DNA from: Nocardioides zeae | GTDB lineage: Bacteria; Actinomycetota; Actinomycetes; Propionibacteriales; Nocardioidaceae | Direction: 5' to 3' | Assembly (NCBI RefSeq): GCF_010686755.1 | Contig: NZ_JAAGXA010000007.1 | Span: forward strand, 186,001 to 250,000 | Length of the DNA stretch: 64,000 bases | Shown here: positions 24,970 to 32,970 of the stretch, in pieces | Layout of the letters: every line of letters begins with the position of its first letter | How positions within the stretch are numbered: position 1 is the first letter of the stretch | Notes under the pieces: model-generated | What the model was told of the DNA's origin: nothing | Database searches by the model: none | The model's input: only the letters and a program-made list of their open reading frames with translations | Translations under genes and position numbers: made by a program

Positions 24970-26190
24970 TCAGGGGGTGACGCCGTTCTGCTGGAGCGCG
25001 GCGTACGGGTCGACGGGGTCACCGGCGCCGGGGCGGACCTCGAGGTGCAGGTGCGGGCCCGTGCTGTTGCCGGTCGAGCCGACGTAGCCGATCACGTCGC
25101 CGGCCGCGACCGTGTCGCCGACGGAGACGGCGATGGAGGACTGGTGGGCGTACCACATCTCCGTGCCGTCATCGAGCGTGATGACGGTCTTGTTGCCGTA
25201 GCTGCCGTTGTAGCCCGCCTGGGTCACGCGGCCACCGGCGACGGCCTTGATGGTCGTGCCCGACGGGGCCGCGAAGTCGAGGCCCGTGTGGTAGCCCGAC
25301 GCGTAGTAGGACTCCGCCTGGCCGAAGCGGTTGGTGAGCCGGTAGCTCGCCACGGGCAGCACCCAGGCGTTCGCGGCGACGCGCTGGGCCTCGGCCTGGG
25401 CGGCCTGACCGAGCGCGCTCATCGCGGTGGCCCGCCGCTCCGCCATCGCCTCGGTCTGCTGGAGCTGGGCCTCGTCGACCGTCGCGTCCTCGAGCGCGTC
25501 GCGCTGCGAGTCGCGGCTCACGGCCCGGTTGCGCTCCGTGAGGAGGTCACCGCTCGAGGCCACCGTCGTGCCGGACATCGCGCCGCTGGCGCTGACCTGC
25601 GTCGTGGCCTGGTCGACGTCCGTCGAGGTGCCCGCGCCGCCGGCGGTGAGCGCACCGCCGGTCGAGATGGCGAGCACCGCCACGCCCGCGAGCACGGGAC
25701 CGGAGGGACGGACGGGGAGGCGGAAGCCGGTGCCGGTGGCGGCGGGCTTCGGCTCCTTGACGGCGCGGCGGCGGCCCGGCTCGGTCGCGCGGGCGGCGGC
25801 GGTCTGGGCGCGCGCCTCGGCCTTCGCCTCGGCGCGGGCCTGCGCCGCGTAGCCACGCACGTCGTACGTCGTGGGGGTCGGGATGCTCGCCGTGACGGCC
25901 GGGAGCGTCAGCGTCGTGTCCTCGAACCGCGTGCCGTCGTGCCTCGGGAGCACGGTGGCGGGGGTCGCGACGGCGGGGGTCGCGACGGCGGGGACCGCCG
26001 CGGACGGGGTCGCGGGGGTGGTGGTCGCGGGGGTGGTGGTCTCGGGGGTGATGCTCCGCTCGACCGTCGTGGCGCGGCGACGCGGCTCGGGGCGGGCCGC
26101 GCGCTTTCCTCCGACGGGGCGGGCTGCGTCACCAGAGGTCGATCCACCGAGGCGGCGGGAGCCGCGGTGATCTGCTCGGTGGTTGCCCAT
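24970..26190 (-). CDS. M23-family peptidoglycan peptidase
   Basis: This 406-residue membrane-anchored or secreted protein should cleave peptidoglycan cross-bridges. It has a long Pro/Thr/Arg-rich cytoplasmic N-terminus (to about 160) and a hydrophobic segment near GPVLAGVAVLAISTGGALTAGG. A helical, probably coiled-coil stalk follows (EDATVDEAQLQQTEAMAERR), then a C-terminal LytM domain. Metal ligands are visible in GYHTGLDFAAPSG (His and Asp of HxxxD, about residue 301) and PHLHLE (HxH, about 380). The start at 26190 has AGAGG upstream. Family members beside sucCD and pcrA occur in streptomycetes. A CRP-type site lies in its shared upstream region. Confidence 0.93.
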   Translation of the reverse strand: MGNHRADHRGSRRLGGSTSGDAARPVGGKRAARPEPRRRATTVERSITPETTTPATTTPATPSAAVPAVATPAVATPATVLPRHDGTRFEDTTLTLPAVTASIPTPTTYDVRGYAAQARAEAKAEARAQTAAARATEPGRRRAVKEPKPAATGTGFRLPVRPSGPVLAGVAVLAISTGGALTAGGAGTSTDVDQATTQVSASGAMSGTTVASSGDLLTERNRAVSRDSQRDALEDATVDEAQLQQTEAMAERRATAMSALGQAAQAEAQRVAANAWVLPVASYRLTNRFGQAESYYASGYHTGLDFAAPSGTTIKAVAGGRVTQAGYNGSYGNKTVITLDDGTEMWYAHQSSIAVSVGDTVAAGDVIGYVGSTGNSTGPHLHLEVRPGAGDPVDPYAALQQNGVTP

Positions 26191-26263
26191 GTACCTCTTG
26201 TTCCTCGTTCTTCTGCGGGGCGCGGGGGCACCCTGCATTCGGTCCTCGGGAAGTCAGCGCCCG

Positions 26264-26269
26264 ACTGTA
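26264..26269 (-). promoter_or_regulatory. Possible -10 box for the M23 peptidase gene
   Basis: On the minus strand TTACAGT (core TACAGT at 26269-26264) lies about 74 nt before the M23 start codon, leaving a leader of roughly 65 nt. The -35 is not convincing. The 26191-26520 intergenic stretch holds no gene. I looked for a c-di-AMP (ydaO-type) riboswitch in the leader and could not support one. Confidence 0.35.
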
Positions 26270-26393
26270 ACGGACACCGGACCCGCCGGGAAATCGCGAC
26301 ACCGCGGTTTCTGTGGAAAGTCCTCCCCGGTCGGACAGGTGGGGGACCTGGCCGATCTCCGTCCCCGACGACGCTGCCGTGGAGCGGTCACGG

Positions 26394-26417
26394 TGCTTGT
26401 GACTGCCGTCACAAGCA
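26394..26417. promoter_or_regulatory. CRP/GlxR-type operator between the M23 gene and sucC
   Basis: Perfect 10-bp arms TGCTTGTGAC (26394-26403) and GTCACAAGCA (26408-26417) surround TGCC. Inside is an exact TGTGA-N6-TCACA match (26398-26413), the consensus bound by cAMP-responsive CRP/GlxR regulators in actinobacteria. It lies about 70 bp upstream of the likely sucC transcription start (after TATCGT at 26464-26469), a spacing compatible with class I activation. It could also act on the M23 gene about 150 bp away. Confidence 0.75.
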
Positions 26418-26463
26418 TACTGCGAGGTAGCGGACCCGTGTGCTGGAACGGGGAGCACGGGTC

Positions 26464-26469
26464 TATCGT
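26464..26469 (+). promoter_or_regulatory. Possible -10 box of sucCD
   Basis: TATCGT lies 51 nt before the sucC GTG. An imperfect hairpin (arms ACCCGTGTGCT near 26435 and AGCACGGGT ending 26463) directly precedes it. The -35 region does not match consensus, consistent with dependence on an activator such as the one binding at 26398-26413. Confidence 0.35.
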
Positions 26470-26520
26470 GCGCCGAGGAATCCGGACTCTCACCCTCACT
26501 ATCAAAGGAATGGTCGGATC

Positions 26521-27687
26521 GTGGACCTGATGGAGTACCAGGCGAAGCAGCTCTTCGCCAAGCACGGCGTGGCGACCACGCTCGGCACCGTCGTCGAGAC
26601 GGCCGAGGCGGCGAAGGCGGCAGCCGAGGAGATCGGTGGCGTCACCGTCATCAAGGCGCAGGTCAAGGCCGGCGGTCGCGGCAAGGCCGGCGGCGTCAAG
26701 ATCGCCAAGACCGCGGACGACGCGTTCGAGCACGCCTCGAACATCCTCGGCATGGAGATCAAGGGCCTCACGGTCAACCGCGTGCTGGTGACGCCGGCGA
26801 CCCCGCCGGAGGAGGAGTACTACTTCTCCTTCCTGCTGGACCGCTCGAACCGTCAGTACCTCTGCATCGCGTCCGTCGAGGGTGGTGTCGAGATCGAGGA
26901 GGTCGCGAAGACCAACCCCGAGGCCGTCCGCCAGATCCCCGTCGACCCGGGCACCGGCGTCGACGAGGCCAAGGCCCGCGAGATCGCGACCGACGCCAAG
27001 TTCCCCGAGGCCGTGTTCGAGCAGGCCGTGGAGATGATCCAGGCGCTCTACAAGGTCTTCGTCGAGGAGGACGCGACGCTCGTCGAGGTCAACCCCCTCG
27101 CGCGCCTCGCCGGCGACAAGCTGGAGGCGCTCGACGGCAAGGTCTCGCTCGACGAGAACGCGTCGGAGTTCCGGCACCCCGAGCACGCGGACTTCGAGAT
27201 CCGCGAGGAGGCCGACCCGCTCGAGGCGAAGGCCAAGGACCTCGGTCTCAACTACGTGAAGCTCGACGGCCAGGTCGGCATCATCGGCAACGGCGCGGGC
27301 CTCGTGATGAGCACGCTCGACGTCGTCGCCTACGCCGGTGAGGCGCACGGTGGCGTCAAGCCCGCCAACTTCCTCGACATCGGCGGCGGCGCCAACGCCC
27401 AGGTCATGGCCAACGGCCTCGACGTCATCCTCAACGACCCGCAGGTCAAGAGCGTGTTCGTCAACGTCTTCGGTGGCATCACCGCGTGCGACGAGGTCGC
27501 CAACGGCATCAAGGGCGCGCTCGAGCTCCTCGGGGACGCCGCGACGAAGCCGCTGGTCGTTCGCCTCGACGGCAACAACGTCGAGCAGGGCCGGGCGATC
27601 TTGGACGAGCTGGCCCACCCGCTCGTGACGCAGGTCGACACCATGGACGGTGCGGCCGACAAGGCCGCCGAGCTCGCCAACGCCTGA
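26521..27687 (+). CDS. sucC: Succinyl-CoA synthetase beta subunit
   Basis: This 388-residue ATP-grasp subunit forms an alpha-beta enzyme with SucD and converts succinyl-CoA to succinate with substrate-level phosphorylation. Diagnostic segments are [14 protein letters not shown] at the N-terminus, [36 protein letters not shown], and [19 protein letters not shown] followed by [19 protein letters not shown]. They closely match mycobacterial SucC as I recall it. The GTG at 26521 is chosen over the ATG three codons on because family members begin with (M/V)DL-EYQAK. An AAAGGA sits 12 nt upstream. Confidence 0.97.
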   Translation: MDLMEYQAKQLFAKHGVATTLGTVVETAEAAKAAAEEIGGVTVIKAQVKAGGRGKAGGVKIAKTADDAFEHASNILGMEIKGLTVNRVLVTPATPPEEEYYFSFLLDRSNRQYLCIASVEGGVEIEEVAKTNPEAVRQIPVDPGTGVDEAKAREIATDAKFPEAVFEQAVEMIQALYKVFVEEDATLVEVNPLARLAGDKLEALDGKVSLDENASEFRHPEHADFEIREEADPLEAKAKDLGLNYVKLDGQVGIIGNGAGLVMSTLDVVAYAGEAHGGVKPANFLDIGGGANAQVMANGLDVILNDPQVKSVFVNVFGGITACDEVANGIKGALELLGDAATKPLVVRLDGNNVEQGRAILDELAHPLVTQVDTMDGAADKAAELANA

Positions 27688-27716
27688 GCCGGGGAAAGAA
27701 AGAGACGAGAGAAGCA

Positions 27717-28613
27717 ATGTCGATCTACCTGAACTCCGACTCCAAGATCATCGTCCAGGGCATCACGGGTGGCATGGGTGCGAAGCACACGGCCCTCATG
27801 CTCGACTCGGGCGCCTCGATCGTGGGCGGCGTGAACGCGCGCAAGGCCGGCACGACGGTCACCCACAAGGACGCTGACGGCAACGACGTGGAGCTGCCGG
27901 TCTTCGGCAGCGTCGCGGAGGCGATCAAGGAGACGGGCGCCAACGTGTCCGTCCTCTTCGTGCCGCCGGCGTTCACCAAGGACGCGGCCATCGAGGCCAT
28001 CGACGCCGAGATGCCGCTGATCGTGGTCATCACCGAGGGCGTCCCGGTGCAGGACACGGCCGAGGTCTGGTCCTACCTGCAGGGCAAGTCCACCCGGATG
28101 ATCGGCCCGAACTGCCCCGGCATCATCACGCCGGGCGAGTCCCTGGCCGGCATCACGCCCCACACCATCACGGGCAAGGGCCCGGTCGGTCTCGTGTCGA
28201 AGTCCGGCACGCTGACCTACCAGATGATGTTCGAGCTGAAGGACTTCGGCTTCTCCACCGCCATCGGCATCGGCGGCGACCCGATCGTCGGCACGACGCA
28301 CATCGACGCGCTCCAGGCCTTCGAGGAGGACCCGGAGACCAAGGTGATCGTCATGATCGGCGAGATCGGCGGCGACGCCGAGGAGCGGGCCGCGGCGTAC
28401 ATCAAGGAGAACATCACGAAGCCGGTCGTCGGCTACGTGGCGGGCTTCACCGCGCCGGAGGGCAAGACCATGGGTCACGCCGGCGCGATCGTGTCCGGCT
28501 CGGCCGGCACGGCGCAGGCGAAGAAGGACGCCCTCGAGGCCGTCGGCGTCAAGGTCGGCAAGACGCCGTCCGAGACGGCGGCGCTCGCACGGGAGATCCT
28601 GCAGAGCCTCTGA
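27717..28613 (+). CDS. sucD: Succinyl-CoA synthetase alpha subunit
   Basis: This 298-residue subunit carries the CoA-binding Rossmann domain ([31 protein letters not shown]) and the ligase domain with the phosphorylated active-site His in [17 protein letters not shown] (His at about 254). [12 protein letters not shown] and [13 protein letters not shown] are further family signatures. It starts at an ATG 29 nt after sucC with a GAGAG-type ribosome site, forming the usual sucCD pair. The succinate product feeds the sdh operon found about 21 kb further on. Confidence 0.97.
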   Translation: MSIYLNSDSKIIVQGITGGMGAKHTALMLDSGASIVGGVNARKAGTTVTHKDADGNDVELPVFGSVAEAIKETGANVSVLFVPPAFTKDAAIEAIDAEMPLIVVITEGVPVQDTAEVWSYLQGKSTRMIGPNCPGIITPGESLAGITPHTITGKGPVGLVSKSGTLTYQMMFELKDFGFSTAIGIGGDPIVGTTHIDALQAFEEDPETKVIVMIGEIGGDAEERAAAYIKENITKPVVGYVAGFTAPEGKTMGHAGAIVSGSAGTAQAKKDALEAVGVKVGKTPSETAALAREILQSL

Positions 28614-28631
28614 GCCTCGGCTCACGCACGA

Positions 28632-28678
28632 ACGACGACGGCGCCGGTCCCGCTCAGCGGGGCCGGCGCCGTCGTCGT
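28632..28678. terminator. Terminator after sucCD
   Basis: Perfect 16-bp arms at 28632-28647 and 28663-28678 (left arm ACGACGACGGCGCCGG) with a 15-nt loop begin 18 nt after the sucD stop codon. There is no T-tract. Confidence 0.85.
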
Positions 28679-28742
28679 ACCAGGGCGGCCGCCGGGCCGC
28701 CGTCAGCAGCACCGCTGGCCGCCTTCGCCGCCCCACCATCGA

Positions 28743-28816
28743 CGTGTAACGCGGTGTCCGGGTTACTGGAGCAGTGGTCGACCACCGCACCAGTAGCACG
28801 AACACCGCGTTACACG
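28743..28816. repeat. 74-bp nested palindromic element
   Basis: Three concentric paired segments are visible: outer arms of 15 bp (CGTGTAACGCGGTGT, 28743-28757, with its complement at 28802-28816), middle arms of 6 bp (TACTGG, 28764-28769, with CCAGTA, 28790-28795), and a central 12-bp palindrome GTGGTCGACCAC (28774-28785). Unpaired bases between them are few. It lies downstream of the sucCD terminator and just before the end of the converging membrane-protein gene. It could be a terminator, a REP-like element or a site for a dimeric protein. Confidence 0.75.
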
Positions 28817-28836
28817 AGGGGGTGGGGGGAGGGCGC

Positions 28837-30375
28837 TCAGCCCTCCAACCCGTACGCCGCCTTCGCGACCGCCGCGGTGAAGACGGCGTTCATATGGTCG
28901 TCCGTCCCCTCGAGCTCGACGGGGCCGGCCAGGTCGCGGTAGGAGACGAGCACGACGTAGGTGCCCACCAGCGCCGCGCCCTGGTGGTTGAACCACGCGG
29001 CGTCGCAGTCGTCCTCGGGGCAGGCCTCGGGGGCCAGGTACGACGTGGCCCACCAGTACCCCTCGGCCCCGTCGGGCACGACGACCGTCGGCTCGCGGTC
29101 CTCGACCGTGATGTCCTGGCCGCCGACGGGCGCGTCGCACGCGGAGATCCACGACGTGACGGTGTCGTAGGCGGCGTCGGCCTCCTCCCGCGAGTCGAAG
29201 GCGAGCACGGCGGAGTTGATCGCCGAGTCACGCAGCTCGGGGACGTCCGGGTCCGGCGTCGTTCCCGGCTGCTCCGTGATCGGCGCGGTGAACTCCGCGT
29301 ATCCCTCGTCAGCCGCACCCAGGTTCCTGAGGCTCTCCGGCTGGCAGGCCAGGGTCGGCTCGTCCGTCGGGCCGATCGCCTCCCACTCCTCGCTGCGCTC
29401 CGGCGGGTCCGGCAGGTCGAAGACCGTCAGCAGCTGGTCGGGGACCACCGAGGCGGCCGGCGTCGACGGCTCGCCCTGGTCGGGGTCGACCGGGTCAGCG
29501 CCGGAGTACGACGGCAGGTCCTCCCCGGCGTAGTAGCGCATGGCGAGCACGGTCGGGACGTCGAGCTCGAACCCGTCCAGCGTGAGCCCGTCGAGGTCCG
29601 ACGCGCCGGCCGAGCTGTCCCAGTTGCTGCTGACGAGCACCGCGTTGGCGACCCGGTAGAAGCGGACGCTCCCGGCGCCCCAACCCGCCGGATCGCTGTC
29701 CTCCGGGCCCTCGGTCGCGTAGGACTGCACCTGCAGGGTCTCGTCGAGCGGAGCAGCCGCCTCCGGCTCGCCCGCGACGATGTCGTCCATCGAGGAGACC
29801 GCGTGGACCTCACCGGCACTCGAGGGGCACTCCGCGACGGTGGTGCGGACGTCGTCGACGAAGGCGGCGGCGGCGTCGGCGTCGGCGAACGTTGCGACGG
29901 AGCGCGCGTAGGCCAAGGGCTCGCCGTCGGTCATGGCGATGGTGGAGGCCGACTCCACCACGCCGTCGGCGGCGACGAGCCCCACCTGCTCGTCACAGGA
30001 GTAGAAGGCGGTCGCGTCGAGCTCGTCCTCCCTCGCTCCGCCCGGCACGACCTCGAGGCCCGCCTCGAGCGGGAAGTCGTCGGGGACGTCGGTGCGCACG
30101 GCCGTCGCGACCGACGGGGCCGGCGGGGGGGTGTCGGCCGGTCCGGGGCCGCCGCGGTCGGCGAGCATGCCGCCGAGCGCCACGCCGCCGGTGCCGATGA
30201 CACCGACGACCACCAGGGTGGCCGCGGCCGCCATCGCCTGCGTGCGGCGGCGGCGACGGTCGCCGCGACGGCGGACCTCCTCGGCGGGCAGTGCGGGCAT
30301 CGGCGGTCCTGTGCGGGAGAGCGAGCGGAGCCGGTCGAACGGGTCGCCCGCGGGGTCGGGGATCTGGTCAGGCAT
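28837..30375 (-). CDS. Membrane-anchored sensor-like protein coupled to an ECF sigma factor
   Basis: This 512-residue protein has a cytoplasmic N-terminus of about 46 residues ending in an Arg-rich stretch (EEVRRRGDRRRRR), one membrane helix (about 47-70) and a large acidic extracellular part. The outer part shows two related halves. Each begins near a Cys and holds a segment of the type F-A-D-A-(x)-A-A-(x)n-C (RSVATFADADAAAAFVDDV and AVLAFDSREEADAAYDTV, each followed soon by a Cys). This recalls the PknH-type extracellular sensor fold, but that is inference. It overlaps the sigma-factor gene by 8 nt, so the two are cotranslated; the cytoplasmic part may hold the sigma factor, although no zinc anti-sigma motif is visible. 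Confidence 0.7.
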   Translation of the reverse strand: MPDQIPDPAGDPFDRLRSLSRTGPPMPALPAEEVRRRGDRRRRRTQAMAAAATLVVVGVIGTGGVALGGMLADRGGPGPADTPPPAPSVATAVRTDVPDDFPLEAGLEVVPGGAREDELDATAFYSCDEQVGLVAADGVVESASTIAMTDGEPLAYARSVATFADADAAAAFVDDVRTTVAECPSSAGEVHAVSSMDDIVAGEPEAAAPLDETLQVQSYATEGPEDSDPAGWGAGSVRFYRVANAVLVSSNWDSSAGASDLDGLTLDGFELDVPTVLAMRYYAGEDLPSYSGADPVDPDQGEPSTPAASVVPDQLLTVFDLPDPPERSEEWEAIGPTDEPTLACQPESLRNLGAADEGYAEFTAPITEQPGTTPDPDVPELRDSAINSAVLAFDSREEADAAYDTVTSWISACDAPVGGQDITVEDREPTVVVPDGAEGYWWATSYLAPEACPEDDCDAAWFNHQGAALVGTYVVLVSYRDLAGPVELEGTDDHMNAVFTAAVAKAAYGLEG

Positions 30376-30877
30376 GGGTGGGTCCCTCCCGGAGGTCGGG
30401 GGTCTCGTCGGAGAGGAGGGTCGCGAGGGCGGAGCGCCCCCGGGACAGGCGGGCCTTGACGGTGCCCTCGGGTGCCCCGGTCTCGCGGGCGACCTGGGCG
30501 ACGGGGAGGTCGCAGACGTGGTGGAGCACGAGCGCCTCGCGCTGGGCCGCGGGCAGCCGCCGGAGGGCGGCGACGACCGCGACGTGGTCCTCCGAGGGAC
30601 CGCCCGTGGTCGTCGAGGCGCCCAGCGCCCGGTCCGGGTCGCGGCGGGACCGCGACGTACGCCGCCAGCGGCTCACCGCGAACCGGTGGGCCACCGTGCG
30701 CACCCAGGCCTCCGGGTGCTCGACCTTCGCGAGCTTCCGCCGGTGGGCCCAGGCCCGCACGAAGGCCTCCTGCACGCACTCGTGCGCCTCGTCCCTGTCG
30801 CCGATCATGGCCGACAGCTGGTTGACGACGCGTTGGAACGACGCCTGGTAGAACGCGTCGAAGTCGGCCTCGTCCAT
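30368..30877 (-). CDS. ECF (SigE-family) RNA polymerase sigma factor
   Basis: 169 residues. Region 2 is at about 5-70: FDAFYQASFQRVVNQLSAMIGDRDEAHECVQEAF, VRAWAHRRKL and EAWVRTVAHRFAVSRWRR (the -10-recognition and core-binding helices). Region 4 is at about 108-155: ALRRLPAAQREALVLHHVCDLPVAQVARETG and APEGTVKARLSRGRSAL (HTH that reads the -35). The start ATG at 30877 has a textbook GGAGG(TG) ribosome site 4-8 nt upstream; the longer frame upstream is not supported. It overlaps the membrane sensor gene by 8 nt, so the pair forms an operon. Confidence 0.93.
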   Translation of the reverse strand: MDEADFDAFYQASFQRVVNQLSAMIGDRDEAHECVQEAFVRAWAHRRKLAKVEHPEAWVRTVAHRFAVSRWRRTSRSRRDPDRALGASTTTGGPSEDHVAVVAALRRLPAAQREALVLHHVCDLPVAQVARETGAPEGTVKARLSRGRSALATLLSDETPDLREGPTHA

Positions 30878-30960
30878 CTCACCTCCCCGAGATCGTCCGG
30901 CCGGGATGTCCCCGGCCGATCCGTCGGGGAGATGACGCCCGGGGTGCTCGTCCGGTTGCA

Positions 30961-30986
30961 CCGGCGGCGGACATTCTCGCCGCCGG
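30961..30986. terminator. Hairpin after the fused sigma-like gene
   Basis: Perfect 9-bp arms CCGGCGGCG (30961-30969) and CGCCGCCGG (30978-30986) with an 8-nt loop lie 5 nt past the stop of the leftward fused gene. It probably separates that gene from the sigma-factor operon that follows in the same direction. Confidence 0.65.
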
Positions 30987-30991
30987 CGTCG

Positions 30992-32833
30992 TCAGCCCGC
31001 CGGGTCGGCGATGAGGAGGCGCTCGCGGGCGCGCTGCACGAGGGCGACGAAGGTGTCGTCGTCGAGGTCGGCGTCACCGGCCGGCACGAAGCCGACCTGG
31101 GTCACGAGGTTGCCGGCGCGGGCCACGCCCATGAGCACGCGGACGGTGTCGTCCTCGTCGACCCGCACCTCGAGGTCCCAGACGATCATCCGGCCGGACT
31201 CGTACTCGCCGCTGCCGATGACGTCCGCCGACGTGACGAGGTCCTGCTCGACGCAGGTGGCCAGGCGGTCCGCGATGGTCCCGACGAAGCCGTCGGCGAC
31301 CTGCTGGTCGCTGAGGCGGCCACTGGTCTGGGCCAGGCCGAAGGTGGCGGGGAGGCCGGCGTCGGGGATGACGAAGGTGCGCGTCGTCGGGTCGGTGAAG
31401 CCGTCGGTGAAGCCGGCGCGGTCGCACACGGTCGCGGCCGGGTTCTGCTCGGGCGTCGCGGCCCGGGTGCCCGACCACGGCAGGTCGATGCCGGGGACCG
31501 GCGGGAGGTCGACGGGCTCGAGCAGGGTCGGCGCGTCACCGGTCGGCACGGGGAGGCGCGGCTCGAGGGCGGGCGAGCCCGAGCAGGCGCCGCCGGCCTC
31601 GGTCTCGCACACGCGGTCGACCGCGCTCGCGAGCAGGTCGACGATCGGCTCCCGGGCGTCCGACTCCGTCGACGCGGCGTCGGAGACGACGACGGTCGTG
31701 ATGTCGCCGGTGCGCGCGATCGCGGCGGTGACCACCGACTGCGGGGGGCCGCCGACCCGCACGGTGAACGCCAGGGCGGCGTCACCCACACCGGTCACGT
31801 CGTAGGTGCCCAGCAGCTGGGCGCGGGTCTCGTCGCACCCGCCGAACCACGACGCCCACGTCTGCAGGGTGGCGGTGGCGGCCTCCGGGTCCCGGGAGAG
31901 CTCGCTGGCCTGGAACGCGCGCAAGGAGGTGCCCGCGGGGGTGGTCGCGCGGTGGGCGCTCACGAACCCGGCGAGGCCCTCGGCGTCGGCGTACCGGGCC
32001 TGCTGGCAGGGGAGCACGAGGCCGTCGCCGCCCGTGTTGTCGCTCGTCGTGCTGGTCCAGGCGCTGTCGGGGGAGAGGAGCTCGACCTCGCTGCTGGGGA
32101 GCAGCTGGGCCGTGGTGAAGCTCTCGGCGAGCTCGGGCACGGGTCCGAGGGCGGGTTCCTCCGCCGGGGCGTCGCGGTCGACCGAGCGGGCGAGCGAGGT
32201 CGCCGTGCCGTCGGCGTCGTGCACGACCGCCCCCGAGACCACGAGGGCGACGCACGCCAGGGCGACGCCACCGACGGTGTGGACGCGGCGACGTCGCCGC
32301 CCGGCGCGGCGCAGGATCGAGGGTCGCGGCCAGCGGACGTCGACGAGCGGTGCCGTGACGGCCGACAGCGCGGCCTCCACCTCCTCGGGCGTGGTGAGCC
32401 CGAGGTGCGCGGCGAGCTCGGCGCGGCCGACGGCGAGGTGCTGGGCACCGTCCTCGACGGTGACGCCGACCTCGCGGGAGGCCTCGGCCAACGGGAGCCG
32501 GGCGACCTCGCAGGCCACCAGCATGCGGCGCGGCGCCCAGTCGAGGTCGGCGAGGACCTCGAGCGTGCGGGCGACCTCGGGGTCGAGGTCCTTCTCGCGG
32601 TGCCACGGGCGGGTCGTGGCCCTGCGGGAGGCGTTCGCCCAGGCCCGCGGACGCACCTCGGTCTCGGGCTCGCCCCGCGCGTTGACCTTCGCCCAGTGGT
32701 GCCAGCCGACGACGAACGCCTCGCGGACGGCGCTGCGGGCGGCCGGCAGGTCGCCCGTCAGCAGGTAGGTCTGCGCGAGCAGGCGGTCGCGCGCGTCCTT
32801 GTAGAACGCGTCGAACTCATCGGGGTCGGCCAT
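30992..32833 (-). CDS. Sigma-like domain fused to a membrane helix and extracellular sensor region
   Basis: A single gene of about 613 residues. Residues 6-50 resemble ECF sigma region 2 (EFDAFYKDARDRLLAQTYLLTGDLPAARSAVREAF) and 91-145 resemble region 4 (MLVACEVARLPLAEASREVGV). The recognition-helix part is diverged (EDGAQHLAVGRAEL). An Arg patch (LRRAGRRRRR, about 174-183) precedes one membrane helix (about 185-205), then about 400 extracellular residues with paired Cys and two related halves. The layout mirrors, in one chain, the sigma factor and sensor encoded by the next two genes. The ATG at 32833 is preferred to a GTG at 32845 because that GTG lies inside the likely -10. The function is unknown. 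Confidence 0.72.
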   Translation of the reverse strand: MADPDEFDAFYKDARDRLLAQTYLLTGDLPAARSAVREAFVVGWHHWAKVNARGEPETEVRPRAWANASRRATTRPWHREKDLDPEVARTLEVLADLDWAPRRMLVACEVARLPLAEASREVGVTVEDGAQHLAVGRAELAAHLGLTTPEEVEAALSAVTAPLVDVRWPRPSILRRAGRRRRRVHTVGGVALACVALVVSGAVVHDADGTATSLARSVDRDAPAEEPALGPVPELAESFTTAQLLPSSEVELLSPDSAWTSTTSDNTGGDGLVLPCQQARYADAEGLAGFVSAHRATTPAGTSLRAFQASELSRDPEAATATLQTWASWFGGCDETRAQLLGTYDVTGVGDAALAFTVRVGGPPQSVVTAAIARTGDITTVVVSDAASTESDAREPIVDLLASAVDRVCETEAGGACSGSPALEPRLPVPTGDAPTLLEPVDLPPVPGIDLPWSGTRAATPEQNPAATVCDRAGFTDGFTDPTTRTFVIPDAGLPATFGLAQTSGRLSDQQVADGFVGTIADRLATCVEQDLVTSADVIGSGEYESGRMIVWDLEVRVDEDDTVRVLMGVARAGNLVTQVGFVPAGDADLDDDTFVALVQRARERLLIADPAG

Positions 32834-32843
32834 GGCGGCGACC

Positions 32844-32849
32844 ACGGTA
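32844..32849 (-). promoter_or_regulatory. -10 hexamer of the fused sigma-like gene
   Basis: Minus-strand TACCGT lies 10 nt before the ATG at 32833, giving a leader of only about 3 nt. It overlaps the alternative GTG, which argues for the ATG start. Confidence 0.45.
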
Positions 32850-32970
32850 GCGGACCTCCGCGGAGCCGGTCGCCTCGCCGACGGAGGCGCAGGTCACGCC
32901 CGGCCGGGGCTCGGCGTGTCGGCGGGAGGCTGCGGCGAACGGCCCTGCGCCGCGGCGAGGATGGGCGGCG

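Noticed and set aside
20562..25022. 1486-codon open frame on the minus strand
   Set aside because: It is antisense to the GAF regulator, the 119-residue gene and pcrA, all with clear family motifs. Its translation is Arg/Val/Ala/Asp-rich with no motif. High GC makes such long shadow frames common.
26191..26270. Possible c-di-AMP (ydaO-type) riboswitch in the M23 peptidase leader
   Set aside because: Actinobacterial wall peptidases often have one, but I could not match the conserved blocks of the motif in this leader. A covariance-model search would settle it.
30902..30961. Longer N-terminus (28 extra residues) of the sigma factor
   Set aside because: The ATG at 30877 has a near-ideal GGAGGTGAG ribosome site and begins right at region 2. 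The extension is Gly/Pro/Arg-rich without similarity to sigma factors.
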